From assembly GCA_902651635.1 (NCBI GenBank), contig CACRSC010000029.1, forward strand, positions 263,022-327,021: a stretch of DNA of 64,000 nt, in the 5' to 3' direction. A program made the position numbers and the translations under genes. The stretch comes from Mastigamoeba balamuthi. Lineage: Eukaryota; Evosea; Mastigamoebida; Mastigamoebidae. This document shows, piece after piece, positions 1 to 11,092 of this stretch. Each line of letters begins with the position of its first letter. Position 1 is the first letter of the stretch. The notes beneath the pieces were generated by a model. That model ran no database searches, was not told the DNA's origin, and saw nothing but the letters and a program-made list of their open reading frames with translations.

Positions 1-1020
1 GAGCGCAGGGCCGCCGAGCTGCGGGCACGGGCGCCGCCCGTCGTGCCCGTCGAGTGCGCTGACGCGGGGCGGCCGGGCGTCGTCGTGGTGGCCGTCGTGC
101 GCAACAGGGCCGCCCACCTCGAGCGGCTCCTGCAGTCGGTCGACGCGATGCGCACGTCGGCTCTCAACTGCAACGTCCGCGTCGTCGTCGTCGACCACGC
201 GAGGTGCCACGTCCGCCGCTGGGGGGCTGGAGGGGGGAGGGGCTCACGTTCGGGGGGCCCCTGCCAGCTCAGAGAACGTCACGGGGGTCGCGGGGGAGTG
301 GACGAGGGCCGCGGGCGTCGAGTCGCACGTGGTGGCCTACGAGCCGCCCGCGGGGGCCAGGGGGTTCCACTACGCACAGGCCGCGCTGCAGGGAGTCCGG
401 TGGGCCGAGCGCAGGTGGCCCGCGGACATCGTGTTCGTCTCGGACGCAGACCTCATCCTGCCGCCTGTCCTGCCCCGCCTGATCCGCTACCACGTGCAGA
501 GGGCCACCAGGGTGCGTGCCCTGTCCTGTCTCCGGCCTGCCTCGCTGTGCCCGCCTGGCTGCTGCTGACAGAGGGGTGGGCACCTGGTGGGCCCCAGATG
601 CTGGCTGTGAGCTGCTTCCACGTCGCAGACGGCGCGTCGCCCATCGAGACGCCGGGCAACGGCAACTTCACGCCGCAGAGGGGCTTCTCCAACATTGCCA
701 TGTACCTCTCGGACGCCGTCAAGCTGTCGCTCTGGGCCCACGAGTCGCGTGCGCGGGGCCCCAATTCAATTGACTGTCGAGGGGGAGCATTGCCCGAGCC
801 ACTCGCACTGACTGGGCAACTACCAGTCAACAGCGGCGACGGGGAGAAGCCGGCGACGACGCTGGGGGCGCGCGAGCTGCTGGGATCGGAGATCGACGTG
901 GTGGAGCGGCAGGTGCACGGCTGCTGGCACATGCACCACCGCACGTGCCCCTGGCTCGAGAGCCCCGACGGCCTCGAGCCCCCCAAGAAGAAGAAGACCG
1001 CCCCCAAGCGCCGCATGTAG
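1..1020 (+). CDS. Glycosyltransferase (GT-A-like), 3' part of gene
   Basis: The reading frame is open from the first base, so the 5' end lies outside the window. Inferred exons are 1-203, 268-511, 598-748 and 827-1020; all junctions keep frame. The protein shows a Rossmann-like strand with VVAVVRNRAAHLERLLQSV, then FVSDADLILPP (a DxD-type metal/nucleotide-sugar motif), then FSNIAMYLSDAVKLS, and near the end a His-rich VHGCWHMHHRTCP followed by a basic KKKK tail. This order resembles chondroitin N-acetylgalactosaminyltransferase-like enzymes, where a late histidine helps bind metal. Such enzymes transfer sugars in the secretory pathway. The family is an inference from motifs; the canonical WGGED motif is not clear, and another GT-A family is possible. 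Confidence 0.5.
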   Translation, partial: ERRAAELRARAPPVVPVECADAGRPGVVVVAVVRNRAAHLERLLQSVDAMRTSALNCNVRVVVVDHARCHVRRWGAGGGRGSRSGGPCQLRERHGGRGGVDEGRGRRVARGGLRAARGGQGVPLRTGRAAGSPVGRAQVARGHRVRLGRRPHPAACPAPPDPLPRAEGHQGACPVLSPACLAVPAWLLLTEGWAPGGPQMLAVSCFHVADGASPIETPGNGNFTPQRGFSNIAMYLSDAVKLSLWAHESRARGPNSIDCRGGALPEPLALTGQLPVNSGDGEKPATTLGARELLGSEIDVVERQVHGCWHMHHRTCPWLESPDGLEPPKKKKTAPKRRM

Positions 1021-1393
1021 GCTACGGGGCGCCCAGTAGAGTGCGTGCCAGCCGTGGCGGGTGGGATGATGCCGTGCAGGAAGAGATCAAGAGTCAACTA
1101 AATAATTCAACGTGGCCCATGGAACGGCAGAATCTGGCGTCACCAGTTTCGGGTTTCGGGCAGAGAGAAGGAGAAAAACCTGGTTCCCCCAACAAAGACG
1201 TCACAAATCTCATGTCTTCTCTCGCGGGCCCGCACCACCTGCGGCATTCATTTTTTTCCTTTCTGCTGCCGCTCATTTCGCTCCGTCAGCGTCTCTGGGG
1301 CGCAGTTGTTTGCCACATTTTGTTCCGTCTGTCCTCACCCGCCCGCACAAGGCTGCACACCCCCGAGGGGCCCCGCACGAGCACCGAGCACGA
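1021..1393. other. Intergenic, no gene seen
   Basis: This 373-nt spacer separates two plus-strand genes. It has a pyrimidine-rich stretch near 1,250-1,265 but no convincing coding frame, RNA or repeat. Confidence 0.5.
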
Positions 1394-2113
1394 ATGAGGC
1401 TGGTGATGTACAACAGCAGGGGGAGGGCGTTCTTCGTGTTCAAGCCGTGGACCAGGCGGCAGGGCGACCCCGACGCCTACCACGCAGCCCGCTCGCTCGA
1501 GCACGGCCGCGTCTACACGACGACGGGGCTGCGGCACCTCGAGGACACTGGCGCCATCCTGCGGCCGCCCTGCGCCCCGGGCGTCGTCCTCGTGGCCCAG
1601 GACTCGCCCGCGATCGTCGGTGGCCGCGCGCAGGGCTTCTGGAAGCTCCTGCAGCGCCGCCTGCGCCTCAAGCACGCCAGCTGCGCCGTCGACAGGGCGC
1701 TCATGCCCGAGCTCAAGGACGTCGAGGCCTGGCTGCTCAGCGTCCGCGGCCCGCAGCCCTGCGGCGAGGGCCTCGACTCGCTCTTCCCCCTCGCCGACGA
1801 GGTCTCGGCGTGCTCGCCCGCCGTCGAGCGGAGCCCCGGCGACACGTCACAACGGACCGCGGAACGCTCGGAGAGCGAGATCTCGGAGCGCGAGGGCCGG
1901 AGCGCGGAGACGGGGGCGGGGGAGGACGGGGAGGGGCTCGGGGAGGAGGAGCTGGCGCCGGTGAGCCCGCCCGAGTCGCGGTTCGAGGAGGTGGTCGAGG
2001 ACTCGTCGCAGCAGTCGTCGCCGCTCGGGTGCGAGCTCGACTGGGGCTGCAGGGCCCTCTCGGCCACCCTCGACGAGTGTCAGGACATTGCGCACGGCGC
2101 GTTCCGGCTATAG
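1394..2113 (+). CDS. Hypothetical protein with acidic Ser/Glu-rich C-terminal half
   Basis: A single-exon frame of about 239 aa starts at ATG 1394 and ends at TAG 2113. The upstream in-frame extension has poor composition, so this ATG was preferred. Residues 1-120 look globular (MRLVMYNSRGRAFFVFKPW, then VVLVAQDSPAIVGGRAQGFW). From about residue 135 the chain is Glu/Ser-rich and probably disordered, and it ends in a short hydrophobic-acidic segment. I recognise no family. Third-position GC is high, as in neighbouring genes, which supports real coding. Confidence 0.55.
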   Translation: MRLVMYNSRGRAFFVFKPWTRRQGDPDAYHAARSLEHGRVYTTTGLRHLEDTGAILRPPCAPGVVLVAQDSPAIVGGRAQGFWKLLQRRLRLKHASCAVDRALMPELKDVEAWLLSVRGPQPCGEGLDSLFPLADEVSACSPAVERSPGDTSQRTAERSESEISEREGRSAETGAGEDGEGLGEEELAPVSPPESRFEEVVEDSSQQSSPLGCELDWGCRALSATLDECQDIAHGAFRL

Positions 2114-2913
2114 CGCGCCCTCAGGGGGGCGCCCCGCGCTGCGCCCTCCCCCACCTCCCCAACGTTGTCGTCTCCCCCCCACTGTGAATTTATCGAGCCA
2201 TCGTGCAACAAGGCCATTCCGCCACCCGCGCTTACATTCCTTCCCTTGTTCCCTCCGCCCGCTGTGCCCGCGTTTGGGCTGGCGGCCCAGTATGGCAGCC
2301 ACACAGCGGCCGCGCGCGAGTGCCGCCATTCCCCGCCTCCCGCTCCGGCCTCCTCCGCCGCAGCTGGCCAGGCGCGCCAGGCCGCGGGGAGAGGGTTCCG
2401 AAGACTGCGGCATTGCGTCGATTGGACGCTTCCCTACTTGGGGTTGGGTGCATTGTCTGGCGAAAAAATGCGTGCATTCCGCTTTTCTGTCCATTTTCAC
2501 GTGAGTAGTTTTCTGAACTCGTACTGAGAAGCCTACCGGCACGCTGAGAAATGCCAGAGGGATGCTGGAGAAGCTGCGGGAATGCAATGTGCGACACGAA
2601 TGTTACACCGAATTTATTTCGTTGCTGGCCCGTGGAGTGGAGGGCCAACTCCATGAGCAAGGTCTTGTAGCTGGCAAGTAGGAAGGCGATCACTGGAATG
2701 CGCTCTGCACAGTCCACGCGTGTCCCGTGGCACACACGCACGTTAGAACGCGGGGCTGCAGATTCATGGGCGTCTACATTGAAACACTAAGTGACCTACG
2801 GTTCCCCGAGGGTCGAAGCGAGGCAGGGGGAAAGCAAGCAAACAGAGAAATGAGGGCTGCCGGTTCTGTGTGCAACGTTTGTCGGATATCCTCTGCTTGC
2901 GCAGCGCCCGCAC
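2114..2913. other. Intergenic, no gene seen
   Basis: About 800 nt lie between a plus-strand hypothetical gene and the 3' end of NAE1 on the minus strand. Open frames here overlap on both strands and show no protein-like pattern. No repeat or RNA was recognised. Confidence 0.45.
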
Positions 2914-5148
2914 TCAGAGTTGGGCCGACTGCGTCGTGCAGTGTATGCCGTCGAAGATGAACGTGTTGTCGAGCGGGACGAAGCAGCCGCTGATGATCTT
3001 GATCACCTCCTGCGCCCCGACGCCGCCGAGGAACGCCGCGACGTTGTGCAGCTCGCAGGCGCCCCAGCGGCAGAGCTCGTGCACGAGGTCGTCCTTGACG
3101 GCCCCCGGCGAGACGCCGCGCTTCTGCAGGAACGCGTTGACCTCCTCGCGCAGCCCGCGGATGTCCGACTCGAAGCTGTCGTCAAAGGCCCCAGGGTAGT
3201 GCCCCTGCTTCTCGCGGAACGTCTCCGCAGCGCGGATCGCGACGTACCACGCGAGGTTGTTCGACGGGTCCTCGAGGTTCCCAAAGTACATCGGCTCCAC
3301 AGGCCTCGCCGCGTACTCGCTCTGCAGCGAACTGCGCGCCAGAGCAGCAAACTTGAGAGACGACCACAACAATTCCGAGAACGACGACGACAATTGCAGC
3401 CGGAGCAAAAGCGAGACGGGAGCGGAACGAGAGCGAGAACAGCTGATACGAAACGCGCACTACAACAGGCAAAGAGAGCAACGGCAACGAGTTGCAAGAG
3501 AAGCGCGAATGGCTGAGAGCAACTGCGGTCTTGCAGCTCCACAGCTCCACAGCGACACAGCAGCAGGGGGGAGAAGGAGGAGGAGGCCGTGCCTGTAGTG
3601 CGTGTACTTGATAAACGCGGCGTTCTTGGCGAAGGAGCGGACGGCGTCCGAGGGGATGTGGCCGCCCACGCGCTGCACGCGGTCGGCGACGTCGCAGACC
3701 CTCCGCGCGAACGCTGCCAGCTCCTCCTCGAACTGGGCGCCGTAGAGCCGCTGCAGCTCGACAAACGTCTCCGTGTGCGCCGCCATGTCGGGTATCGCCC
3801 CGTTGAGCGGCAGGCACCCGTTGCCCTCGTGCGCCACGAACGCCTTGAGCGCCGCGGCCATCAGCCAGAAGTCGCCGTCCCTCCGCGACGGCGCGTCGCA
3901 GCGCGGGTCCGCAAACACGGCGCGCACGTCCGAGGGGATCTCGGGCGCCGTCCACGCGCGGTGGGCCGCGGCGACGGCCTCCTGGAAGTTGAGCTCGTTG
4001 CCGTAGTTGCGCGAGCCTTCCTGGACCTCCTGCTTGAACTCGTCCTTCTCTGCCCGCGTCTCGGGCGCCCTGCCTCCGTGCTGGGCCAGCCCCGCGCAGT
4101 CAGCACAGAAGGGGCAGGGAGACTGGGACTGCCTGCCATCGGCGCGCTGTGGGCAGTGGCGGAGTTGTACCCGGGAGCGCCAGCTCTTGAGGGCGCGGAT
4201 GAGGAGGACGATGAAGGGGACGTGCGAGTGCTGCGCAGAGTCGAGGGCCTCCATGCGGAAGCTGTCGGCAAAGCGCTCGAGGGCGGGGAACGGGTTGTAG
4301 ATCCTCAGGTCGTGGACGGGGTTGTCCGGCCGCGTCTGGAACACTGCGCGCGGGTCTCGTCGTCAGGCGGCGCTGGCGCAGGTGCCCGAGACGCGGCAGG
4401 GCGGCCGGGTGCCACGACGCGAACCTGTGTGGTCGGGCGCAGCGATGCGCAGGTACCCGACGAACCCGTACGAGCGCGCGACGACCAGCGGGACGCCGAG
4501 GCCCCAGAGGTGCTCCGCGAGCCGCACCAGCGACGCCTCCTCGAGCTGCGTCGCCACCACGACGCTGAAGTCCTTGAAGAACTCCGGCCGCTCCTCAATC
4601 ACCCTCAGCACGTCCTGCAGTGGGCGCAAAACGCGCAAACGCGAGGGAGAGACGTCACAGACACGTCAGAACCGCGGGAGTGGACAGCTCCCTCGTCGGG
4701 GGCGAGGCGTGCGTTGGTGATGCAACTGCCGTGGACGCGGTCGTTGAGCTCGAGCAGCGACGACGTCACCGCCTCCGCGCGCGGGCGGCCCACGTCATCC
4801 GACGTCACGAAGAAGTTGTTCCCGAGGTCGCACTCGCGCACGGGCGCCGCGTCCACCACAGCGAACGACTTGATGCCTTCGCACGCGCCCGCGCCGCGGG
4901 GGGACCGCGTCAGAATCCGAATTCAAACTCAAACTCAAATTCAATTCGAAATTCAATTCAAATTCGAATTGAATCTCAATTGAGTTGCGGCGGGCACCGG
5001 GGAGGACGAGGTTCTTGAGGATCTCGGTGCCCGTGGCGCTGCCGTTGACGAGGCAGACGCTGGCCTGCTCGAGGCGCTGCTGGGCCTCCTCGCCCCAGAG
5101 GCGGATCTGCCTGTCGTACTTCTCTACGTCGGTCGTTGCCGCCGCCAT
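2914..5148 (-). CDS. NAE1: NEDD8-activating enzyme E1 regulatory subunit (APPBP1/ULA1)
   Basis: The gene starts at ATG 5148 with [20 protein letters not shown], the signature N-terminus of APPBP1, followed by [20 protein letters not shown] once the first intron (4877-4997) is removed. Later exons carry [66 protein letters not shown] and near the end [18 protein letters not shown]. All match the human protein in order. With UBA3 this subunit activates NEDD8 for cullin neddylation. There are about six exons. The last intron appears to use a GC donor (ACTACAG|GCACGG, near 3,590). The product is close to the usual length of about 530 aa. Identification is firm; some exon edges are approximate. 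Confidence 0.93.
4917..4984. repeat. AT-rich AATTC/CAAATTC repeat in NAE1 intron 1
   Basis: A 68-nt run of imperfect AATTCAAA/AATTCGA units lies within the first NAE1 intron. Its base composition contrasts sharply with the GC-rich surroundings. It looks like a simple-sequence expansion; no function is evident. Confidence 0.7.
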
Positions 5149-5209
5149 TGCTGCGCGTTCCGTCAACAACAACGCGACAGAGAATCTGAAGAAGAATCTA
5201 CCGCATGAA

Positions 5210-5221
5210 GATACCGGTATC
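5210..5221. promoter_or_regulatory. GATACCGGTATC palindrome upstream of NAE1
   Basis: A perfect 12-nt dyad lies 62 nt upstream of the NAE1 start. Related GATA(T)/(A)TATC dyads precede several other genes in the window, so a shared promoter element is inferred. Confidence 0.35.
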
Positions 5222-5241
5222 TATTTATGAGGAGGTGCGTG

Positions 5242-6200
5242 TCACCCCCATGACGCAACACCGATGAGCAGCAGCAGAGGTGCCCAGCACGCAAGCGGGC
5301 TCACAGAGGTTGCAGGCGACCGCTCCGCGCACCCGACAACCACGGACGTGCCGTTGGCGCCCGAGGCGTTGCAGTCGGCGGGCCACCTCTGGGCGCACGT
5401 CTCTGCCGTGCAGCGCTTGCACGACGACACGTTGTAGCTGTGCTCGGCGTCCACCACTCCCTTGGGCCTGTTGCTGCACCTGCAGAGGCAGTTGCCCTTG
5501 CTGGGGCACAGGCCGCTCTCGCACGGCTTCTCGCCGTTGGGCGGCCGGACGTCCCAGTCCCAGCAGAGCTCGTCGCCCTTGCGCCAGTCGAGGTGGTCGT
5601 GGCACGCGTAGCCGTGCCCGCGCGTGCAGTTGTCGCTGCAGATCGCGTCGTACTCGCCCTTGGTCCAGTGGTACGTGTCGGCGCACCACGCGTCTATCTC
5701 GTAGCTGCCGTTGCACTGTCTGGCCCCCGTGGAGCATCCGACGACGATGTTCACCCGCCCGCGAGGGAACGCGCGCCCGTAGCCCTCCCCGGCGATGCCG
5801 CTCTCGTTGACACTCCACGAGACGCACGTGACCTGGCCGCAGTGCAGTGGGCGAGGTCAGCCAGCGCCCGGGTGATCGCTGGGGAGCTGCGGCGTTGGGG
5901 TAATCGCACAGTGTCGGAGGTCCATTTCCAGCGTGGGTGGCACTTCCAGAAGTCCTCCGCCTGGTCCAGGCAGACGTGGGCCCCTTCGCCAGTGTGCTCC
6001 TCGAAGATGAAAGACTGGATGAAGAGGGCCTGCCAGGGCGCGCAGTCGAAGCTCCTGATGACAGTGCCCTTCCAGGTGGGCCCCGGCGCAGACCATTTGA
6101 CAGCCTTGCGGCTGAGCGTGCACCTCTCTCCGCCTGCCGAACGTGAGACCAGCAAGGCGAGCAGCGTCCACACTGACAGGGCAACAAGAGGGGTCGGCAT
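5242..6200 (-). CDS. Secreted or GPI-anchored cysteine-rich surface protein
   Basis: There are two exons, 5910-6200 and 5242-5832, split by a 77-nt GT-AG intron in phase 0. The N-terminus (MPTPLVALSVWTLLALLVSR) is a clear signal peptide. The body has more than 20 cysteines, many N-glycosylation sequons (NVSS, NGTS, NESG) and no membrane span until the very end. There, SPLACWAPLLLLIGVASWG forms a hydrophobic tail typical of a GPI-attachment signal. Length is about 293 aa. The Cys spacing suggests a disulphide-rich extracellular domain, but I recognise no named family. A cell-surface role is inferred from the two end signals. Confidence 0.7.
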
Positions 6201-6882
6201 TCAATAACGGTTGCGGCGTTAAAGATCAAGATAGTCAGTTCAGAAATGAAATTGGGCATTGTCGAAAAATCCCCCATTTGAGTTCTCTTTTCCCCCGAAT
6301 CAGCTAAGATTCAATGAGTTTCCCGTCGCAACCTGTTGAGAGGGCGCCGTTCAATGAACAGCGCAGACTAAGCCGCTGAATCGAGCTGCGGGTCACTTTT
6401 GATTGAATCGAGCATCACCGTTTCAGCCACCTAAAAACAGGGGCGGGGAAACCGTTTGTATCCCGCAATCCCCTCGTCTTCAGTCAAAGTGACGTCCAAT
6501 GTATGGCGCACCCACTTGGGTACACGCCAGCTGCCTCCTGCCAACAGCAGGCAAGTACCCCACTCCGCGCGGAGATCTCTGCCGCGAAGGGTGCTGCGGT
6601 GACTTGGCACCAACCAAACACGAGGGACTTGTTTTCTTTGCAGGGACTGTATTCGTTGTTGCGATTGTAAGAACCCATAGGGGCCGAGTGCTTCTCGATA
6701 CCGCTCATCACTACAGAAATGGCATACGACAAAAACCAGGGGCAGCAGAGGCAAGCACCACTTCTGTACTCACACCTTTTGCCCACTCAGACACACAATT
6801 TGGCGTGGATCACAACCACGGCAGGGGGAAAGAATCGTCGCCTCTGGCCGCGAGGCGACGCGGGAACACGAGTGGCGGGGGC
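6201..6882. other. Intergenic, no gene seen
   Basis: About 680 nt sit between the start of the surface-protein gene and the end of the UBA gene, both on the minus strand. It should hold the surface-protein promoter. Short open frames here have no recognisable content. Confidence 0.45.
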
Positions 6883-8001
6883 TCAGTTGGCGGCAGTGAG
6901 CTCGCCGACCACGTCCCAGCAGCTCCCGTGGTGCTTGCGCAGCAGCTCGAGGTTGTGCACCTTGTCCTCGAACCCCATCTCGACCAGCGTCCTCAGCAGC
7001 GTCTCCTCGTCGACCATCTGGGTTCCCCACCGGCAGCAACGGCGGTTAGTTTCCCGATCCCCCAATTCTCGAACCCGGGATTATCCCGATTGCCCAAGGA
7101 AATGTGTGGGGAATGCGGGTGGGGGTGGGGGGTGTGCTCACCCTCGTGGCCACACGGAACGAGTAGAAGAGGTCCGAGAGCACGCTGCTGACGGTCCTGC
7201 GCGAGGGCTCGCCCTGCGGAGCCTCGCACTCGCACTTGCCCTCCTCCTCCAGCCTCTCCTTCTTCTCCTCCACGTCATCGCACGTCACAACGGCGGTGGC
7301 GATCTCGTCCTCGCCCTCCTTCTGCTGCTCCTCCTCCTCCTCGGCGCTGCCAGCGTCGGCCAGGGCCTCCTTGAGCAGCTGGGGCTCGGGGCAGGCCTCG
7401 ATGTCCTCGGCCGGGGCCTCGGGCGCGGGCTGGGCCTCGGGCACGGGCGCAGCGGTCCCGAAGGCCGAGTTGCACAGCTCGTAGACCTCGCTCAGCAGCG
7501 CGCCCTCGCGCTCGGGCAGCACGCGCTCCAGGCACTTCTCCTGCACCCCCATCGACCTGCGTGGCGTCCGGGCCGCCGCACCACGCGCGTTAGGAGGTGG
7601 CACGCAGCGCCTCCACGAATGCGAACGGGTGCAAATGCAATTAAGTTACCATTTACCAATTTCACGTAATCAACGGACGTTGTGACGAGGGGCGAGTGCC
7701 ACAGAGCCACGCACTCGCGGGTGGGCCACAGCCCCCGCCCGCACACAGAGGGCCTCCCCCGAGAGCGCGCGGCGTGATTGATTGCCCGCGGGGGAGAATT
7801 TGATCCCCGGGAATTATGTGTGCGGGCTAAATTTGTTGTTTGTGGGCGCGTTTCCGCGAGAGCCGGTGACAGATGTCAAGGGCGTGCGCACCAGCGGATC
7901 CAGCGGGTCTCGCCGCGCAGCTCGGCGAGCTCCGTGCGCAGCGCGGTGAGCTGGGCGAGGACGGCGGCGTTGGTGTCGGCGGGGATGTTCTGGGATGCCA
8001 T
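6883..8001 (-). CDS. UBA-domain protein, NBR1/p62-type ubiquitin binder
   Basis: Three exons are inferred: 7892-8001, 7142-7556 and 6883 to about 7019. The junctions give RWSMGVQEK and VATRMVDEE in frame. The first exon encodes a short heptad-like helix (AAVLAQLTALRTELAELRGE). The middle exon is acidic and Pro/Ala-rich. The last carries LVEMGFEDKVHNLELLRKHH followed by VVGELTAAN, a C-terminal UBA domain very like that of the autophagy receptor NBR1. Length is about 219 aa, far shorter than NBR1, and no PB1 or ZZ domain is seen. A role in binding ubiquitinated cargo is inferred. The first intron is long for this locus (335 nt). Confidence 0.65.
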
Positions 8002-8314
8002 GGGTGAAACTCGTGAAACGCGGAGCGAAGAGGGTTGTTGTGGTGGCGTCAGATGCGCTCTCTCTTCTTGTTGCGAAAAATGCAAACTAATGAAAAAAGA
8101 AAGCGTGGAAATGCGCCCTTCGTCACCAACACGTGTTCCGGAATCACCGAGATTTCCAACGGCTGAATCGGTTGAGGGAAATCAGGGATTTCTGCGGGTG
8201 CTCCGCGTGCAATACTGAGCGGAATGCACAACTGCCGTCGCTATGTCACAGAGACCCGAGCGGAATGCGATGCTACCGATGTTTGCATTTTAAACACAAA
8301 AACAGCCGCGCACC
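8002..8314. other. Intergenic, no gene seen
   Basis: This 313-nt spacer contains the presumed promoter of the UBA gene, with an A-rich patch near 8,080-8,100, and the 3' flank of the next minus-strand gene. Confidence 0.45.
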
Positions 8315-10046
8315 CTACATGCACAGCTGCGCCGCAGACGAGTTCACCTGCGCGTTCTCCTTCATGTCCTCGTGCGCCTTGGCAGCCTTGGGCGTCCTGG
8401 CCTGCAGCGGCAGCGCGTTCACGCGCGGCGGCATCGACAGCCGCGACCTGTTCCTGACCTCGCCCAGAGCCGTCCGCCCCCGCGAGCTCACCGACGACGC
8501 AGCTGCGACGGCAGCCGCTGCAGAGCTGCGCGCCTGCGCCGCCTCCTGCTTGGCGGCCTCGAGCTGCGCTGCCAGGTCGGCCTCGCGGGCCCGCAGGCGC
8601 GATATCTCGTCCGTGGCGTGCATCGACTGCATCGTCAGCTTGTTCAGCTCGCGGAGCACGCGGCCGTAGTCGCTCGAGGCCTCGGGGCCCCCGGGCTCGC
8701 CCTGCACGGCCTTCTGCAGCATGGCCTCGGCGCGCTCGGCGCGGGCGCGCTGCGTCGAGGCTGCGGAGAGCAGCTCGGCCACGCGGGCCGAGAACAGCTC
8801 GGCGGCGTCGGTGGCCGAGCCCCCCGAGCTCAGCGACTTGCACACGCGCTCGAGCTCGGACTGGACGTCCGAGGCGCGGGCGCTGGCCGCCTCGACTTCG
8901 TGGCGCAGCGCCGCGCACTGCTCGGCGAGGAGCGCGCGGGCCTCCTCGTGGGCTGCGGACTGCAGGTCGAGGTCCGAGGTGCGCTCCGCGAGGAGCTTCT
9001 CGAGCTCGTCGACCCTCGACGCACCGAGCAGCGCCTGCGCGAGCGCCTCCTCTGCGCGGGCCGCGCGCTGCTCAGCCTGGTCGCGTGCGAGTGCGGTGGA
9101 CTCGACCTCGCAGCACTTGGCGTGCGAGGCGGCGGTGAGTGCAGCGACCTCGACCTCGAGCTCGCGCACGCGGCGGTCCGACTCGGCGCGCGCCGCCCTG
9201 TGCTCCGAGGCCTCGGCCTTGGCCGCGTCCACGCCCTTGGCGAGCACAGCCGCGCGCTCTCGCATCTCCCTGGACTCCTCGCGGCAGGCGACAACGTCGG
9301 CGACGACGCGGTCGCACGCTCCCTGCAGCGCGGCGACCTCGGCGCGGAGCCCGACGGCCTCTGCCTCTGCGCGCGCCCTCGCCCCCTCGAGCGCCGCGAG
9401 CGCGGCGCCGCGAACGGCCGCCATGCGCTTGGCGTCCTCTGCGGCCTGCGCGACGTGCCTGCGGAACTCCTCGCGGGCTGCGCAGAGCGCCGACTCGAGA
9501 AGAGCGGTCGCTGCGAGGCGCGCGGACGACTCCTCGCGGACGACGGCCAGGGCCTTGGCGAGGTGCTCCGTGGCCGCGGCGTTGTCGTCGCGCTCCTTGG
9601 TGGCGCCCCGCAGCGACGCCTGCAGCCGCGCGACCTCTGCGCGCAGCGAGGCGTCGCTCTCGATAGCCTGTATGCCCGCCGTCTCGAGCGCCTCGACCAG
9701 CCGGCGCGTGAACGACAGCTGCGCCTCCAGCCCCTGCGACCGCTGCCTCTCGGCCTCGAGCTCCGCGGCCGCCCGGTCGCGCTCCGACAGCGCCGTGGTG
9801 ACGAGCTTCGTCAGCTTCGCCCTCGCTAGCTCCTCCTCGCCCTCGAGCTGCCTCACCTGCGTGCCCCAGTCCCCCGCAACTCCCGTCAGCAAAGCGGAAG
9901 AGGGAGAGCACTGCGCTACTGGGCGGCCGTCGAGGGCCACGCACGGCGTCGGGGGCGGGGGCGTCGAGGCGGGCTTGGGCGAGGCGCTGGGTGACGGCGG
10001 CGTGCGCCCGGATGGCCTCGCCGAGGGGGCTCTTGTTCACATCCAT
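8315..10046 (-). CDS. Long coiled-coil protein, Ala/Glu-rich
   Basis: Exons are 9945-10046 (34 codons from ATG 10046, MDVNKSPLGEAIRAHAAVTQ) and 8315-9856, joined in phase 0 across an 88-nt intron. The product is about 547 aa. Nearly all of it after residue 35 is one heptad-repeat helix rich in Ala, Glu and Arg. The C-terminal 60 residues are basic and Ser/Pro-rich (SRGRTALGEVRNRSRLSMPP). A structural, centrosomal or cytoskeletal scaffold role is plausible, but no family can be named. The next gene upstream is on the same strand 159 nt away, and a GATATTTC dyad lies between them. Confidence 0.65.
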
Positions 10047-10167
10047 GTCCACGGTGGCGCGAGTGGGGGCCTCGGTGTGGCGCGGAGGAGCCAAAACAAT
10101 ACTGAGCGTTTTTTTCCCGCGTTAATTTTCAAAATACAACGTTTTTTCAAAAAAAACCCGGTAAGCG

Positions 10168-10186
10168 GATATTTCTTCAGAATATC
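10168..10186. promoter_or_regulatory. GATATTTC...ATATC dyad
   Basis: The imperfect palindrome GATATTTCTTCAGAATATC lies about 120 nt upstream of the coiled-coil gene start at 10046. It matches dyads near other gene starts in this window. Confidence 0.35.
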
Positions 10187-10204
10187 TGGCCAGTCGCGGG
10201 TGTC

Positions 10205-10951
10205 TCAGATGCCGTGGTCTGCCGGAGGCACGCTCCCGTCACCGTGCGCCTTGCTGAGCTCCTGGTGCAAATGCTCCACCTCTGGGCCCAGCGGTTATTC
10301 GGAGAGAAAGACGACAACCGCAACCGCAGAAATCAATTGAGGTGGTTGCCTCGGGAGCCACGCGCCTTTCTCCAAGGCCTGCACACGGGTGCGCGAGCTG
10401 CACTCGTGGCGGACGGCGTCCTCGAGCTTCTCGATCCTCGTCTCGAGGCTGAGCCTCAGCAGCGAGACCTCAGACACGAGCCTCGCGACCAGCACGCGCA
10501 GCTCCGCCTCGGGCTCGGACAAGCTCTCTGCCTGCCCCTTGTCCGAGGCGGCCGGGTGCATGCACTCGGCCACCGCCGCCGCCAGCTCGCTGGCCCCGTA
10601 GACGGTCAGCCGACGGCCTCTGTGCCTCAGAGCAGCTGATTGCGTCGGGCTCGCATTATTTCGCCAGCATGGCGGAAACGGTGCATGAAAAGCGAATGGA
10701 AACCGGGATGGGCGAGGGCGGGGATCGGTGTCTCGATGCACGTGTCGGGTTCGTCGCCGCTCGCGTCGGGGCTGCCGTGGGAGCTTTCCCCCGCTGCTTG
10801 GCCAGAGTGGTCAGCAGCCACAGCCAGTGGGTGGCCAGTGCCCAGCGATCTCATGCGCACCGTCGCTCAGGTTGTACACGAACGATTCGAGAAGCCGCGA
10901 GATCGGTTGCGTGACCTTGACAGCGTCGTCCTGGGCCCCGTTCTCGGCCAT
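10205..10951 (-). CDS. Small coiled-coil protein, family unknown
   Basis: Start is ATG 10951 (MAENGAQDDAVKVTQPISRL) and stop is TGA at 10205. Three exons with GTGCGC- and GTGTGC-type donors give one frame. It includes ESFVYNLSDAALRHRGRRLT, then a helical LRVLVARLVSEVSLLRLSLE region, ending VEHLHQELSKAHGDGSVPP. Length is about 150 aa. The short helical architecture recalls Mediator or BLOC-type subunits, but no signature settles it. The 141-nt intergenic region upstream is shared with a divergent plus-strand acyltransferase gene, so the two probably share a bidirectional promoter. Confidence 0.5.
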
Positions 10952-11092
10952 GGCGAGTGCGGGGGGAGCGCAATACGAAAATAGCCTGAATCTAGATACT
11001 TGTCGAGATTCTCTTCCGGATCGGACAAAAATTACCTGCGCGGATCCACCGTTTTCGCTTTCACAACCTCCACCGCGACACCAACCACTGCA

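Noticed and set aside
6484-6786. 100-codon minus-strand frame before the UBA gene
   Set aside because: Cys-containing but without a signal peptide, domain or supportive context; probably chance.
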